Source: Augochlora pura (Eukaryota > Arthropoda > Insecta > Hymenoptera > Halictidae). From it: DNA of 64,000 nucleotides. A program made the translations under genes and the position numbers. Below are positions 26,301-41,300 of this stretch, piece by piece. Under the pieces are notes generated by a model. The model searched no databases. It was not told the DNA's origin and saw nothing but the letters and a program-made list of their open reading frames with translations. The number at the start of each line of letters is the position of its first letter. Positions within the stretch are counted from its first letter, which is position 1. The stretch covers positions 10,529,714-10,593,713 of the forward strand of contig NC_135777.1 of the NCBI RefSeq assembly GCF_028453695.1, in the 5' to 3' direction.

Positions 26301-29300
26301 GCATGGATCGCGGTGGAGGCGTTGTTGGACTCGGTCTCTCGCTGCATAATTGATACATGTGGGTAACAGCGGCTCGGCGGACGCGACGCGACGCGTGGCA
26401 AGATAAGGTTAGCCGAGAGACAAGACAAGGGCAGACCGTTTTCGAATTCCAAGCCCGTAGCCAAAGGTGGCCATGTACAAAACCGTGAGGGTCGATAGCA
26501 GAGTTTAGTCTCGGTGATCGAGGACGCCGTTCTCCTGCTGGAACGCGTCGAGTCGAGCCGAACCGAGCCGCTTGCGTAACTTTTGTGACAATAGCTAAAA
26601 CAATTTCCACTCGGTCGTACCCGGTTGCCGATGCCGATGCCGACGATAAGTCTTTATTAATAAATCCTCCGGTGGCGTTGTCGCGTGACACGCGACATCC
26701 TCGAAGGTCCATTGCGCTTCTTTTACTGTCAACATTTGCTTTTTTGACACGCTTTTCATCTCTTATCGACGTAACTTAACATATTACGGTCCAGGTTGTT
26801 TGTGCAACAATTTTTTAGTGTAGTCGGCATATATTAAAGTTGTTGCATCACTTCACGAAAATGGATGTAACTTATAAGATATAGATTACATTTAGATTCG
26901 ATGACGCGAGCAAATTTCATGATCGGATTTTTTATTTTAAATTGCACTTCATGAGCAGTAGAAAAAAATGACTACTTTTAATCATCCGGACGATAATGTA
27001 TTAAATGGTAATGAAGCATTGTATACTAAAAGATTTTTTTATCAATGAATAAATTAATAAATAAATGGACAAAAGAGAAGAATAAAATTAAAACAATGAT
27101 TAAACCAGAGATAGATGCGTCAGTCTGCTGCTTGATGTCAAGGACAGTACCGATTGAATTTCAAATGTCAAATACTTGCATAAAATACTTGCTAATCGGA
27201 GGATTATGATTATCGGTCGTCGGTCGTCGTAACCTCGCGGAGTCGCGACGAGGATTTCGGCTAAAGAGCTGACTAGGCATTGTGTAACGCGTAATCGCGA
27301 TTGGATCGGCAGGGAAGAGGAGTCAGGCTTGTGGTCCAAGTTACGAAAGGGGTAAGCCGACCGGTGATGCAACGTCGCGAGCCGATTGCGACGTTCCTTC
27401 CACCGGAGAAATAAATCTCGATCGCTGGAGCAAGACACGGTACTTCGTCTCCGATTATTCGAACTACTTTTCCTCTTTTCTTTTCCTTTTCCGTTTCCGT
27501 TTCGCACTGCTTTCGATTCTCCATGTTCTTCCGTTTTCTATTAACCACTTACTGCGTCATATATTAGGTTGGGGAATAAGTTCGTAGCGTTTTTTTTTAT
27601 TTTCTCTTATCCTATAACGATTTGTTGCTGTTTAACAAAGTGCGTCAAATTTATTCGATAGAGCTGTCTCTGCTCTACAAAACTGTGCTAATTTTTTCTT
27701 TTTTAGTCATTTAATTTGTTATTATTTTTGAGGCTGTAGCGGTACATGTTCGGCGAGCGAAATAACAATTCGAGCCGTACGCTTGCAGATGCCAAGGTTT
27801 TGGCGAAAAAAATACTCCTTGACGTTTGCTAGTACGGAAATTACCTTATTCCTTTACTTATTTTTAATTTATTTTTCATTTTTTCCACATATCAACAAAT
27901 TGGTCGAGAGGTCGGAGGAGGTCGTAAACAATAACAGCGAATACGTAATGGATTAATTAATTGTTATAACTATTAGCATCGTTTTGTAGAGCAGAAACAG
28001 CTCACACACTTTGTCACATAGCAATAAATCGTCGTAAAATAAGAGAAAATAAAAAAAACGCTACGAACTTATTCCCCAACCCAATATTTTGACGATTTTA
28101 GTTACGCGTTTTATCGATCATACTGAGTGTAGTCTTTTTGATGTGCATATGTAATCATAAGCATTTTGACATAAATCGTAGAAGAAGTATTTTTATCTTA
28201 AGGTGTAAAATTGCCACTTCCTTATGACGTGTATACACGTCGTACGCAGCTAACAGGTTAAATGCTGATCGTCAATAATAGTTACATAGCAATTAACGCA
28301 AAGTTCTGGTCATCAACAACGGTTATTCGCCATCGAAAACTGTTTTCATCAATTGTAGTAGTTATCTGTGACGAATTAACATTAGCGTCATCCATTAGTT
28401 ATTTGTAAAAAAAGAAACAAATTTGTGTCATTTGTAAACAAAATTTTGTCCTAACAATGGTCGTATCAAATTTCGAAACACTTTTTACGTTATTCAATTT
28501 ATTTATATTCACAAAACTGTTGAAAGTATCCTTGTCCCTTGAGTTACAAAATTCGATTTCATCTGTACAAAGTGCACTTGGTTATATAAAATGAAAATAC
28601 TATAGGCTAGAAGAACTGTACCGGATTTCGAGTGAAATTGTCTCCGGCTGCAAAAGGTTACACGAGTTATAGTCTCTTAAATTGAAAATGAAACACGGGT
28701 TCGCATTAGATATTTAATATCTTATTAGCAGATCGTGTGAACGGAAAGGGTGAGTTGCAGAAAAATATCAAGAGAACCGAAACAATGATTTGCATAGCAA
28801 TCGAGTCGGCATACATAGTTATGACTTCTTGAGCACTGTATGAGAACTTGAGAATTAGTCTTTAATTATGGAATGTCGGCGTCCCATTAGACTCGAAATG
28901 ATTGGAAAGAGGCGCGGAGAGGCCTAAGTATGGGCCGCTTAACGCAACATCCTGTCGAATTGTCGAGGAGTCTGACAGCGCAGTCACGCTACGCTGCGAA
29001 AAAGAGAAAAGAGCATTATTTTTTTTCTGCTTGTGTCTTTGGCCAATTGCGTGGAATTAGCTCGGCGACTACAATTACATTTCCCCCTCGCGTTCGCGGT
29101 CCGACTTTAACTCCGACTCCGACCGCGTCTCTTGCCTCCTACTTTCATTCTGGTTTCCAACGCGTAATACGTAATGGACAGTTTCATTGTTGAGAAAGAA
29201 CTGGATTGTTCCGGTGACACGGTTGCCTGGAAATAAACAGTCGCGGCCGGTTTTTCTCTCCTTTGACCTAAGTTAAAAGCATCCTAATTGAGTGGGTCTC

Positions 29301-32300
29301 GAATAGGTCTTGTTAATAGCCCGTTCTCTTTTACCTCGAAGTGCCTTTCGCTGTAACCAACGCTAGATGGACAAATTTTTATGCGCTATTTACTGAGACC
29401 TACTTTGTTATGTCGATCTTACCTTCTACGGGCGTACAATATCCTGACCCCTGAAATCGTGACTATTGAAGTCAACATTTCTTTTTGAGCAGGGCATGCT
29501 CCTTCATAAATTTGATATACGAGTACAACTTGACATTCAACGGAAGAGCCACGTAAATGTACGTTCTTTCATTTTGACTTCCTAAAACGGTTCAGAAAAA
29601 GAAACCCGTCCGACATGTTAACAGTCGGAAAGCGGTACCGAATCACATTTGACCCCAACTAAATTAGTGTACTTTGGACATTATGAAACAAAATGTAAAA
29701 GGTTTTGTTACCAGAAACGATCTGGCACCGTTGGCGAACTGTTAATATATGTATAACAGCGACGAAATAGACATATTTTCAGCACAACGTAACAAGAGTC
29801 TATACATATTGATATTAACTCTTGTGTTTTATTGTAAAAATAGTTTTCTGCCCACATATATATATAAATAAATAAGTAAATATAACCAATTGTAACGCGG
29901 TCCATGTAAAGTAGGTATTAATATATTTAATTGCTTTTATACCGCATGTAATTTAACTAATGAAATTCGATTCCGTATGCAATGAATAAAAGAAAAGAGA
30001 ATAAAATAAAAATCGAAGAAGGCTATTTGAAATCTCGTTGCTCCCGATCACGATGCAAGTTACAGAATCGGCAGAATTTTGTCGATCTCCGCGGATTTGT
30101 TATAGCATGGTGCGTGTCGAGTGGTGCGTGCTGCGTCGGCGGGACTCGGCCGTAGCCGATATAAATTCAAGGCAAATATTTATCGACCAGTTCTCATTGA
30201 GTGCGGACGTCGATCCGCATTGAAATTTAAATGATGCCCTCGAGTTTTCGATTACACAATTCTGTGCACCGCGCGGATAAATAGCGACCTTCCTCTCGTG
30301 GCAGATGACCGATGTTTTCGAAATTCCACGCAGTTGAGGGAAAAAAAATAGGCGCCAGTGAAATTTCCGCAAACTTGTCCCGGGAGAGTTTTATGCCTAC
30401 ACGGACAGCTACGTGCGGATTCGTACCGATCGGGACGCGAACCTGCGCGGCGCGGCGACCGAGCGACCGGCAAAAATCGTTCGCGCAGCTGGGCAAACAC
30501 CTTCGGTCGGATAGTTGGTTATTGCGCGAACACGGCAACAATCGCTCGAGCGCCATGCACCAGTGCACCTATGCACACGCTTCTCTCCCGCTGTTGCAAC
30601 GCCAGACGAGTTGCGTCGAACCACTTTTCGTTAGCTGCGCGCTAACAAACGCCTATTTTTACGCCGCGCCTCTCTTCCTCGTAGCCCGCTCGAGTTTGGA
30701 TTTCCCACCGATGGCTCTCGAAATATTTCTATCCGTTTCGTCCACGAAATCATCTTGTCCGATCGACTCTATCTTTTCTCGAACCACGAGCTTCGATTCC
30801 GATCCACGACGCATCTCCAAATCCGTCCGATTTGTCTGAGTTGCCAACGCAATGTTATGATAATAATTTATACATAAATATGGGTGAAAAATCTTTGTTC
30901 ACAAAAGAGATTTTGCTTAGCCATCATATGCGTACAATAAAAAATATATATATTTACGATACTATTAGAATTATAATTAGTTATGAGAATAATGCAGTAA
31001 TAATGGAAATAATATATAATAAAGTTATTATAATTGTTATTTATGAGATGTCTATGCCAACCAACATAATTCAAATCGATGAAATAATAAACGGTTAGAG
31101 AAAACAAAATATAATACATCGTCGCACGCCTTTACGGGTATAACATATCAGGGAAAAATTAAAAACTATCCACCGGGCTGATTTTTGTATTTAACAATCT
31201 GTTGAAGTTCAACGGATACAATACAAAAAATAAGAAACAGTACAGTATAGAATTTAAGTATGTATTTAATTCAATCTATTCGCTGTGTAGACGCAACTGT
31301 GCTCGCTACCATTGTAACGGAAGTATAATAATAGCGAGTACCCGAATACGGGTGTATAATAGCAATAATAAAAATAATAATGATAATAAAATAAGGCTAG
31401 AATTAAAGATGATTACGTACAATAGAGATGACAAAGCGTATGTATAAGATAAAAGCATTGCAGGAAATAGTCAAGAGAATGGCAATAACTTTAATCGTTT
31501 TAAACAATTATAATTGCCATATTGTGTATAATATTATTTTATGTAATATTATGCAGAATAAAAACATAGTAAATATAATAAATATGCATAGCACAAGAAA
31601 TATAATAAATGTAAGAATATTAAATATATAATTAATATGATTGTTCGAATAAGAATAGAAAAAAAAGATAAATTATAAACTGATGAAACTAGAGAAATCC
31701 AGTTGTAGAATAATGAACGGTAATCGGAGCAAGAGCAGAGTGTCTCTTAATTGGTTGTAATCCGTAAAAATAATTAAGAAAGAGTGCGGAGCGATTTACA
31801 TTAACCATGTGACGGTGGAAACGGTGAAGTTAGAGAAGAAAGAAAGAAAGTAATGTAGAAGTACATATTAACATTTGCAAAGCTGCTGTTACAAGAACGT
31901 CTCCGACAGATGGGTTCGTTTGCGCCAAACAGTTTATCCACCTCTTGAAATGGAAATGAGAAAATTACGAAATCTCTTAGCTGCCGATGCACCGATCCGC
32001 GGCACGGTGGTTCGCGGTTCGGCAACGATTCCTGGAACGAGAGTTTACGAAAGATTTAAAAGCATTGCGAGGCTGCCGGTGGTCAGACCCTCTATCGAGG
32101 GATTCGCCGGCTCTGCTCATTACGCCAATTTTCGCGATTAGAAATAGTTGTAAAACTTGGCGGAAGGACAGATCTGAAAAATGATTGAAAGAACCTCTCG
32201 ACGAATTGCCGATGTGTCGCGGCCGCGAATCGTCATCGGTACCGGCTCTCGCGGCTTAATGCTTACGGTTTATGGCTTACGGCTTACGGCTTACGGCTTA

Positions 32301-35300
32301 CGGAGAGGGCACCGACGTGGGCACCGCTGTAACTCGAAACCTTTAATAGCGGCGACAATAAAAACTTTGGGTTTCGCGATCCATGGTCGTTTGGCTAATT
32401 GCCGTTCCCCTTCATACCGTCCATTCGTTCTCGACTCGGGGGCCTCTCGACGTTCCAACGTTCTCCGGTGGCCTAGAACTTTCGGGAGAACACCTACAGG
32501 AAAGTTCTCCCAACGCGAGGCGAAGCGTGGATCACGGCTCGATTGCGTGTTTAGACAATTAGGAGAACGCTTGTCTTAGTTTGTTGCGAAAGAAAGCAAG
32601 ATCGTCCTTCGTCGTTTCCGATACGAGAGGAATCGGCGAGAAACTTCCGAAGAGAGACGCCAGTCAAATATTGAACGTAGAGCTCGAGAAAGCTGCGAAA
32701 ACCAAGAAATTTATTCGCATGCGGTTCGTATGCAAAGGAAAACGGTTTCAACAGAAAGACTTCTTAGTACCTTCCGCGTTTGCGTTTCGCGAAGTATCGT
32801 AGCTGTTGCAGTGCGCAGTGGTCTGGGAACTCGCCCGGCATGGCTTAAATTATTTTAGCGTTGTTTCATGGTTTAACGTTACAGTCAGAAATATGTATAT
32901 ATTGAGTCAGTTGGAATTAACATTTTGTTTCTGAAATTAGACATATTAACACTTTACACTCGAAGCTATTTTTCTAAATCTAAGCTGGCTTATCTAACTT
33001 ACAGTATGTATTTCCATTTTACACGTATGAAATTAAGTCTTGTGACTTTTAAATACAAATAAATTTGGTAATATAAAAATTGAAACGTGCTTATATCATT
33101 ATTAGCTCCTTATGTTGCGACAACATGTCGATTTCGTTTTGAAGATTTTATGAATGACCTACTGGTGCATTTCAGCATTGCGCGAAGAATAATGAAACTT
33201 TAATTGCAATGCCGATTATATCACAGTTTCGCAATTAAGTTGCTCTACCTGCTCGGAAAGTTTTGCGAAAAATGTAATATTTCGAATTTCGAGGTTTTAA
33301 AAAGTTTGTATTCAAGAGAGAAAACTTCCGAATTGCCGCTTTCTAGACCACTGTGCATCGGTAGGACAATTCGAAATTTCTTCTCGGTGCTCTTGACCGA
33401 ACCGAACCAAACGAAACCGGACCGAACGAGATCAGCCTCGATTCGAGCAGCCGCAACGATTAATCGGACTGGACGAGACTTCGGCGACGCGTGGGTTACA
33501 ATTTTCCAGGTGCGTGCCGGTTCTAACAGTCTCGAGTTTCGGTCCGAGATCGAGATCGAGTTCGCTCGGGTAACCTGGTGAATTTCGAGATCCGTTCGGG
33601 TAACCTGGTGAATTTCGACACCGTGACGCGACACTTCAAGGCTACAAGAGCCAAGGAACTGTTACATGCTCGGCCATTCGCCAGTCGCTGGTTACTGTTC
33701 GCCGATCGCAGATTTCTGTACGCTCGCAATCGGCTCGGTTTCTTCATTCGATCGGTCGATCGTGGACCGGTGGACCACGGAGTGAACGGTCTAGAGCCGC
33801 AGCATCTCGCAAAGGGAGAAAATACCGCGTGCTTGGTAGCCTGCTCGTTTGGTAGGTTCGCTGCGTACGTGACTCTCCGACCGTAGAGATCGAGTCGAAT
33901 CAAGGCCGTGGCGAACGGCATCTCGCCACCATGCATGCCACTTCTATATCGATCTCCTGCTCCGTTCCTCTCGTTTCTCTCGCTTTTCGAATTTCGTTTT
34001 TCGCTTACTCGCTTCTCGCGAAATCACCCGGCCACTTGGCCCTTCTGTGTTCGGTTTCACGTAGCAACGTGGTACCACGGCGTGCTGCCTATTGCCCGCA
34101 AATCGTGGCCGCCTGCTCGGATCGCTCGAGATTCTTAATCGGACCATCGGCGTTTACGTGAGAAATATTATTTTAGAAACCGGATGCAAAATAGCTGTAG
34201 CTAACAAAGACGATCTTAGGTGTTATGATACCATTACCAGGGTCTGTATGGATTACTATAATTACTAACTTACAAGCAAAAAGCCTGCATCTATACCAGA
34301 TATCTGAAACGGTTGTGACCAAACTTATATTATAAGATTTTTGGTCCCAACCTTATTGAACACCCTGTACAATGCTGAATTACAATAATCGTTTCTGTGA
34401 CCATGTTTGACTGGTCGGAGAAGAAATAATTAATAACTAGCTATACGTGAAAAATTAATTTATGCTAATAAAATCACTGATAAAATCGAATTTTTTTATC
34501 GTCTGTAATTGCAAAATGACGTTACATAACATGTGGAGGGCAGGTTTGTCAGCACACTTGTATGTCGCACGTCGTGTAGTCAACACACTGTTAACTTTTT
34601 ACTTTTTCCGTATACTATATTGGGCTTAAACTTTTGCTTGGGTACGTCCGTGGTTACGGAGCGGAGATGTTGCGCGATCTCCGATGCCATTCATCTTCTT
34701 GAGCTTCGTGTTTCAAACAAATAGTATTCTTCCGAGTGAGCGGAGAATAGTGGAGAGACTTGATAAATAACCTCGGAATTGAAATTAAATAATTTATTTA
34801 TTTTTTGAATAAGCAAGAGAACCCAAAAGAGCATAAACCATAACGTACTCATAAAACAATACTGTTTAAATCAATTAAATGGGTAAAAAATATGAAACAC
34901 TTCACAATAAGTATTAACATTGACGAAGACATGTTTTATACGTTTCTCTTCGCCATAAAGCATACGGTGCTTTTCTCGTCGCAGTTGTACTTTCGATGTA
35001 ATAGACACATGATGAACAACTTCGACAAGATAAATGTGAAGTGAGAGGTTGAAGTGTAAACTTTTCTACAACCTTCAAGAATCAACGTAAGTAAACGCAT
35101 TAACACTAGGTTTACGAAACCTGTTAAACATTTTCTGTCACTAACTTTTTAATTTACGATTACTTATATTATAAAGATAGACATTTATAAATTATTTGTT
35201 CAATAAATGTGGTACAGTTCGCACGTGAAAAGGAGCCATCATTGTGTTTTAAATTCCCTTTCTTACTATCCTCAGCAGTGGAGCAGCTAGTAAGAGAAGA

Positions 35301-38300
35301 GGAATATAAACACAAGAGTGCCTTCTTTTTGCGGAAGTACTTGCGCGAATAACATTCGTTACGAATCAGACTAAATGTCTTACTGTTACTTTTACAAATT
35401 AATACGGAACAGTTGCTTTTACTGCTCCGTAAATCTAATGTTAAGCTATTACGAGAAATTCGGTTAGATCGTCGACAGCAAAAGGGGCTAACAAGTAACA
35501 AAGGTCTGGCCTGTTTGTTCGACCTATCTCGAATCCTTCGCCATTTTGGCCGAAGGTAAACCCGATAGGAAGCATCGAGGATCGATACGTTATCGGCTGG
35601 AATCGTGCGATCCGGCCGGTTGTTTGTACGGCTCTCCAAGGCTTGTCGTCGGCCGCGTGAGTCACGTTTGCACGAGCCAAAGAAAAGAGAGAGAACAAAC
35701 AAGCCGAGGGAAGATAGGGTCCGGAGGTGAGAGCGGTGGGGTACATTGTACGCGATCCACGGCGTACTGTGGATGACTCGAACGGAACGAACGTTCGCTG
35801 AAACTGACGAAGACTCGCGCCGGGACACCGGGACAAAGGAAAATTGGCGACGGTCGTGACGCTGGATCGCCGAAAGAAAGAGAAACGCTTCAGAAATTCA
35901 GCCGACCGTGAATGTGTCGCGGAATGGCGCCCCGCGTCGCGTGATCGATCGTAACGTTGCCTCGCGTCGCGCGGAATCGTTACACGGTCGCGAGCCGTCC
36001 AAATGAGAGTAAAATCTCGCAACGGTGAACGAGAGGCAATCTTTCGTTTCAAGGATGCTGCCTTTTCCCTCTATTCATTACCGGAGGTAAACTTCGAAAG
36101 AAGACGGTGTCCACTGTCGGGACTCGGCGAACCGCTTAAAATAGAAGAGAGATTCGCATGGATTTTACTTGGGACACGTCAGCACACAATTGCCTTGATT
36201 AGAGGAGAGGAGAGGTGTTCAATTAGCGATCAATTTGGACTCTAAACATTTAACCCTTTCGATACAAGCGCTGGATATATCCGGCCCCCAACTGATGGCC
36301 TGTGTGGACGAGCACCGGATATATCCGGCGTCCGTGCGACGATCGGTATAAATAACAAAATTTTATATAAATACCTCTTAATATTTTATATAAATATCTT
36401 GAAATATCTTTCAAGCTACAAGCAACACGCAACACTTTTGTTAAAAAATGTCGTTTTATTAAGCACAGTTTTTATTTAACGCTTAGGAAATATCTTTTTA
36501 TAAAGGAAAACTGGTCATGCGTGGCGGCAATTTTCAGCGCGGCGGCTCGTACGAGTGTCACGGCGGACAGAGTGCTCGTACCGAAAGGGTTAAATCGTTC
36601 GCTTAACTACTAAGTTTTCGGCAATTAAATAATGTAAATTGCTGTTACGTTATGATCAGCAGAAAGTCCGATAGGTAGGCTAGTAAAAGCTATTTCTGTA
36701 AGAAATATCTTCAAGGAGATATTTTCCAAGATTGCTGAATAAAACATCGTCAATGATACAGTTGTGCAAATGTTCCATCGTCCGAGAATTAAACGACGAT
36801 TCAGGTAAGCGAGATCTATCGTATTTCTGTTCCTGTTACTTTATTAACACGTTCGCGGCGCACCGTACGGCCACACGGGACAAAAGTATAAAATCTCAAT
36901 GTCCTCGTATAATGATATCAGATGATGTAAAATTATGATATGCTTATGTATACGTACGTGTTATATGTATAGCAAGTTAGTAAGTAAGAGGATATCAATT
37001 ATTTTTTAAGTGAAGCTCTATTATTCTCAACTTCAAGTTAACGTGTCCCAAAAACGGCGCCAAATATTCTGAGATTGAAATAGCTTCAAATTTGTTGTTT
37101 ATTACATCATACAAATTTGAAAAGTTCTTGTGCTTGAAGTTGCAAATAATTAAACATTACCTCAAAAATGATTGACATTCTCTTACTTACTATATAACAT
37201 ATGTGTGTACATAAGCATGTAACTGTATTTGGATCTTATATTTTTGTTTCTCGTGGCTCTGTTCTTGCCGCACTGTGCGCTGTCACAGCTATTTAAGCTT
37301 CTCCAAGAGCGGCTGTTCTTGATCGAACGATTTTGAATGAATTTAAAAGATATATCAATATGAAAACAAACTTCAATAAACATCCTTAAAATTCGATAAG
37401 ACATTCAAGCGCGAGCCAGTGATGGTACACGTTATCGTGACCGTGTTAAACAATTGTTACGTCATATATCTTTGTAATTTCTCGTCAATCGTTATTCTAT
37501 TATCTGTTAAAGTACTATGTATACACACTTCAATTTAATTTGATTTATACTGTATATTCTGCTAATAGATTTTCACATAAATGTATAAATCAAGCTCGGA
37601 AAACTAAGTAGTAGTGGTAAGAGTTATGCTGTTTGGGTTTTCCTGACCAGCATGGAGAGGTCCTTCATTCACGATTTCCATGTTCAAAATATCGACACGT
37701 GGCGATCACATTCGTTCGATTCGTGATCTCTTGCATATAATGATTCAGTCATGAGTCGTCGTAACAGATAATACTCGGTCGCCGTAATTAAAACGTTCTT
37801 GAATATTCATCAGTTAAAGGAGACGTTAATGAAGTTTTTGGTGCTTGTTGATATCGATATTAGCAACTGTATCGGTGACGAAATCGATATCAACTGCGAG
37901 AAGCGTAACGCGGACAGAAAAAACGGTATTTTTAACCACTTGCACTATCGCTCCTTTCATGTTTTGACGATTTGCACTCATTCGTACTTAATAATTTTCC
38001 TAATAGAGTCAGACAATTTTCTTTTTCTATATTGTCTTTATTTACCTTCATTTCTATACTTTGATAACAGAAGAATTTATTTTTACTTCGACGTAGAAGA
38101 AATTAATAATATTCATATTTAGTAGAGCTTGCGTAAAATCTTCACCACGAGTCTGAGTTGTTATTATTATACAAGGGGTTAAAGGTCTGTAGTCGATTAG
38201 CTTCGGGATCGCTGCTACGCTTCCAAAGATACACTACATTAGATATAGAAAAAACTTGGACATTATATCCGACGACGTCTCGCACTGTTGCTCTAATAAA

Positions 38301-41300
38301 GTACTTTGCTTGTCGAATTTAATCCTTCTATTTGCGAGATCAATCCTACCCATTAAGACCTCATAGCACCTATAGAGATTTAGTTCGATTGACCCTCTTT
38401 ACATGACATATTCATTCGAAAATAACTTTTATTAAAAACATAGACGTAAGTGTAGCACGAAATGAAAAAGAAACTAAAAGTATTATTCTCATTTAATGTA
38501 ACTTTAATTTAATAAATTTCTTCCTCAACACTACTCAATATAATCAAACAAAAGCATTATTCTGGTCGAACGATACTCCTTTACAATTTCGCAGCTCCCT
38601 TTTGAATTTTCATCTTCTTCCAACGGACACTATAGTTTATTATCGAGACTGTCTTATCTCCTTACGCTTCGTCGGGCGGGGTAACATTGTTGCGAGGTCT
38701 AATTTTCTGAAAACAAGTGACCCACGGAACAGTCAAGTGTGACTCGCCGGTGGGTCACGCCGGCGTGAACGTGTTAAACAAAAATCGTACAATGTTATAG
38801 AAAGCCGTGTTGTCGATGGACTTCCTGTATTTGCATCCAGTGTTAGCTTTAAGAGGCGACGTTGTCAACTGTTTACTTTAGTCTGTCATTCATCGTAAGT
38901 TATGCTTATGCTTTTGTTGTTGTAAATATGAATAAATTGACTCGATCTGGGACCAAAGAGTACAGAGTCGGTATCTTTCTCCTGTTAGGAGAAGGAATTT
39001 TTTCTAACCGGCACGCAGTACGCGACTTGATCTCGTTTCGACGTGCGGTTGGTGCAATCAAGCGAATGGATTAGTCGGTCCGGCTAGTCCGAATTATGCA
39101 ACGATATTTGATAATCGACCGTTCCGCGCAACTGCCTCCATCGTTTCGGAAATACCGGAGAATATTCGCGTTCCTCCCTCTCCTTGATCGATTCCGATCG
39201 AGTTCAATGGATTTATCACGATTTGGATAGATTTCGAAAAAATCATGGATTTTTGTTGTTGTTGTAGTTATTATTGTCGTTGTTGTTATTATTATTATTA
39301 TTATATTTTATACATTGTTCTAACTAATCGTATGTTCTCCTTCCCTTTTCCTTCTTCTATTCTTCCATATCTGCTTACATCTACCCTTATTACCACTATT
39401 ACTATTATTTATATAACTATACTCGTGTGATTGCCTTTGTGTCGCCTGCGTGGAAAAGAGTCGTCCCATAAATGTCAGGGTTAGGTAAAAAATACTCTCA
39501 TTAATGATTAACAATTATCACTCGCTAGCTTTTATGACCAATCTGTAATAACTTATAAGAACGAATTATAATCGCAAATTCATATTACTTTTTGTCCGTT
39601 TATTATAAATTAGTTGTAATAAGTAACAGATTATAATCGTTAATCATTATTGATATTATTGTTGTCTAATTAGTATAAATTAGTCGTAATAACTGTCAGG
39701 TTGTAATCGTTAATCGTTAGTTATATTACTTTTTGTCTAGCTCCGGTATATGTATATGCATGCATATATGAATTGTTACTACTGCATGCATAACAGGTTA
39801 CATATAGGAGCAGTCCATTGTACACCTTATACGATTATGTCAGCAGTAATGTTCCGCAACTGACGTTGAAAGATTTACACGGAATCGGTAAAAAGATCGA
39901 CGTTGCTATCTAGGCTCCATGAATCTTCCATGATACCGCGATTCATCGGATTACGTAGACGATTTTTTTCTATAACATTGTAGGCATAAAAGGACGTGTC
40001 AGATCTGAACGTGAACTCCCGAAATCTCCTGTGACCGATCGAATTGTATCATCGAACTTATCGCAAATCCTACTCCACGACATTAGATCCAACCTTTTCG
40101 AATCCCAATGGCGCATGGGCGCTCGGACGACGTTTACGACATTTCGAATTTCCCTCGAATCGAAGGTGGTCGCAACGATTCGTCCTTGGCATTTCGATTG
40201 AAAAGAACGGGTCGACTAACGGGTTAGGTGGAAGGGGGGGGTGGGGGCAGGTTTCCTGTAGGAATTCCCGCGCGACCCCCATTATCCCCATTATCCCCAT
40301 TATCTCCTTTATCGTGCCGCGGATGCAATACCGGAGGAGCCAACTGCTGTTCTCCGTACCGTGGCGAGCAAGTGCAAAGCGGCTATGCGCTGTGCAGTTG
40401 TCGCGTTCTTTTCTGTCCTTTCACCGAACCGTTCGTCACGCACGATCGTTACACCGTTCTCGGTCGTGTTTGTTCGCCCGTTCCATTCCCTTGCGGATCG
40501 CGTTGTCGTTCGGTTCGATTTCATTACATTTCGTTCGAATTGGTTCGCGCGAAAAGGGACGCAATATAGTAGTACCTTCGGGTCGAATTCAAAAAACAGA
40601 ATCGAGTTTATCCCTGAGATTTTGATCAATTAGATTTGTCGCGTGAAGCGATCGTCAACTCGTTGTCCGAGGTTCTCGCATTCCGAATTGAATTTTATTA
40701 TTATGTACTCATTAACGGGCCAAGCCACTTTTTACGTGCATTGTCCATCCGCCATGGATCACATTTGCTCGCGACTAACGGTGGAAAAATGTGAATTTTT
40801 AAAGAAACTGCTTTTTCAAAACCATTTAATATTTGCAAAACTGATAATAAGATTTTGATGACGGGTATATAAAAAAGATGTTTATGATTTCACGAAGGGA
40901 TTCTTTCAAATATACGACGAAATCGAAAAGGATTGAATTTTTTAAAACGACAATTATACCACTCTCGCACATAGTTTGTTAACAGAACTACAGCGATATA
41001 TGTATAGAATACGTATTAAACACTGTATACAGTGAAAGATGTTGTTCTAGTTCTATACAACAAAATACGCTATATAACATTATTATTCGGTGTGCGAAAT
41101 ATTGCAGCAAACCGAAGAAATTATCAGCATGTTCGGTAACGCAGTTCAATTCTTTCATAAAATAATCGATCGGATTATGCAAGCCATAATTAATTCAGCA
41201 TTCGACTGGATGAAAATGAGATCATGACGTGAGTTCGTGCAAAGGTGCATAAAATTGTATTTGTCCAAGATAAAAGAGGCAGTCAATGGAGTTGTTAATT

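Noticed and set aside
30227..30839. Overlapping frames of 80-175 codons on both strands
   Set aside because: All three + frames and the antisense are open over parts of the same GC-rich island, and none has a recognisable motif or good splice context.
30832..31631. Series of Ile/Asn/Lys/Tyr-rich frames
   Set aside because: The DNA is AT-rich low complexity. The translations are homogeneous and show no organellar gene; a mitochondrial insertion was considered but not supported.
34340..34380. CACCCTGTACAATG as a transposon end
   Set aside because: The ACAGGGTGTTC-like motif is common at insect transposon ends, but I found no partner end or coding remnant, so it was not listed as an element.
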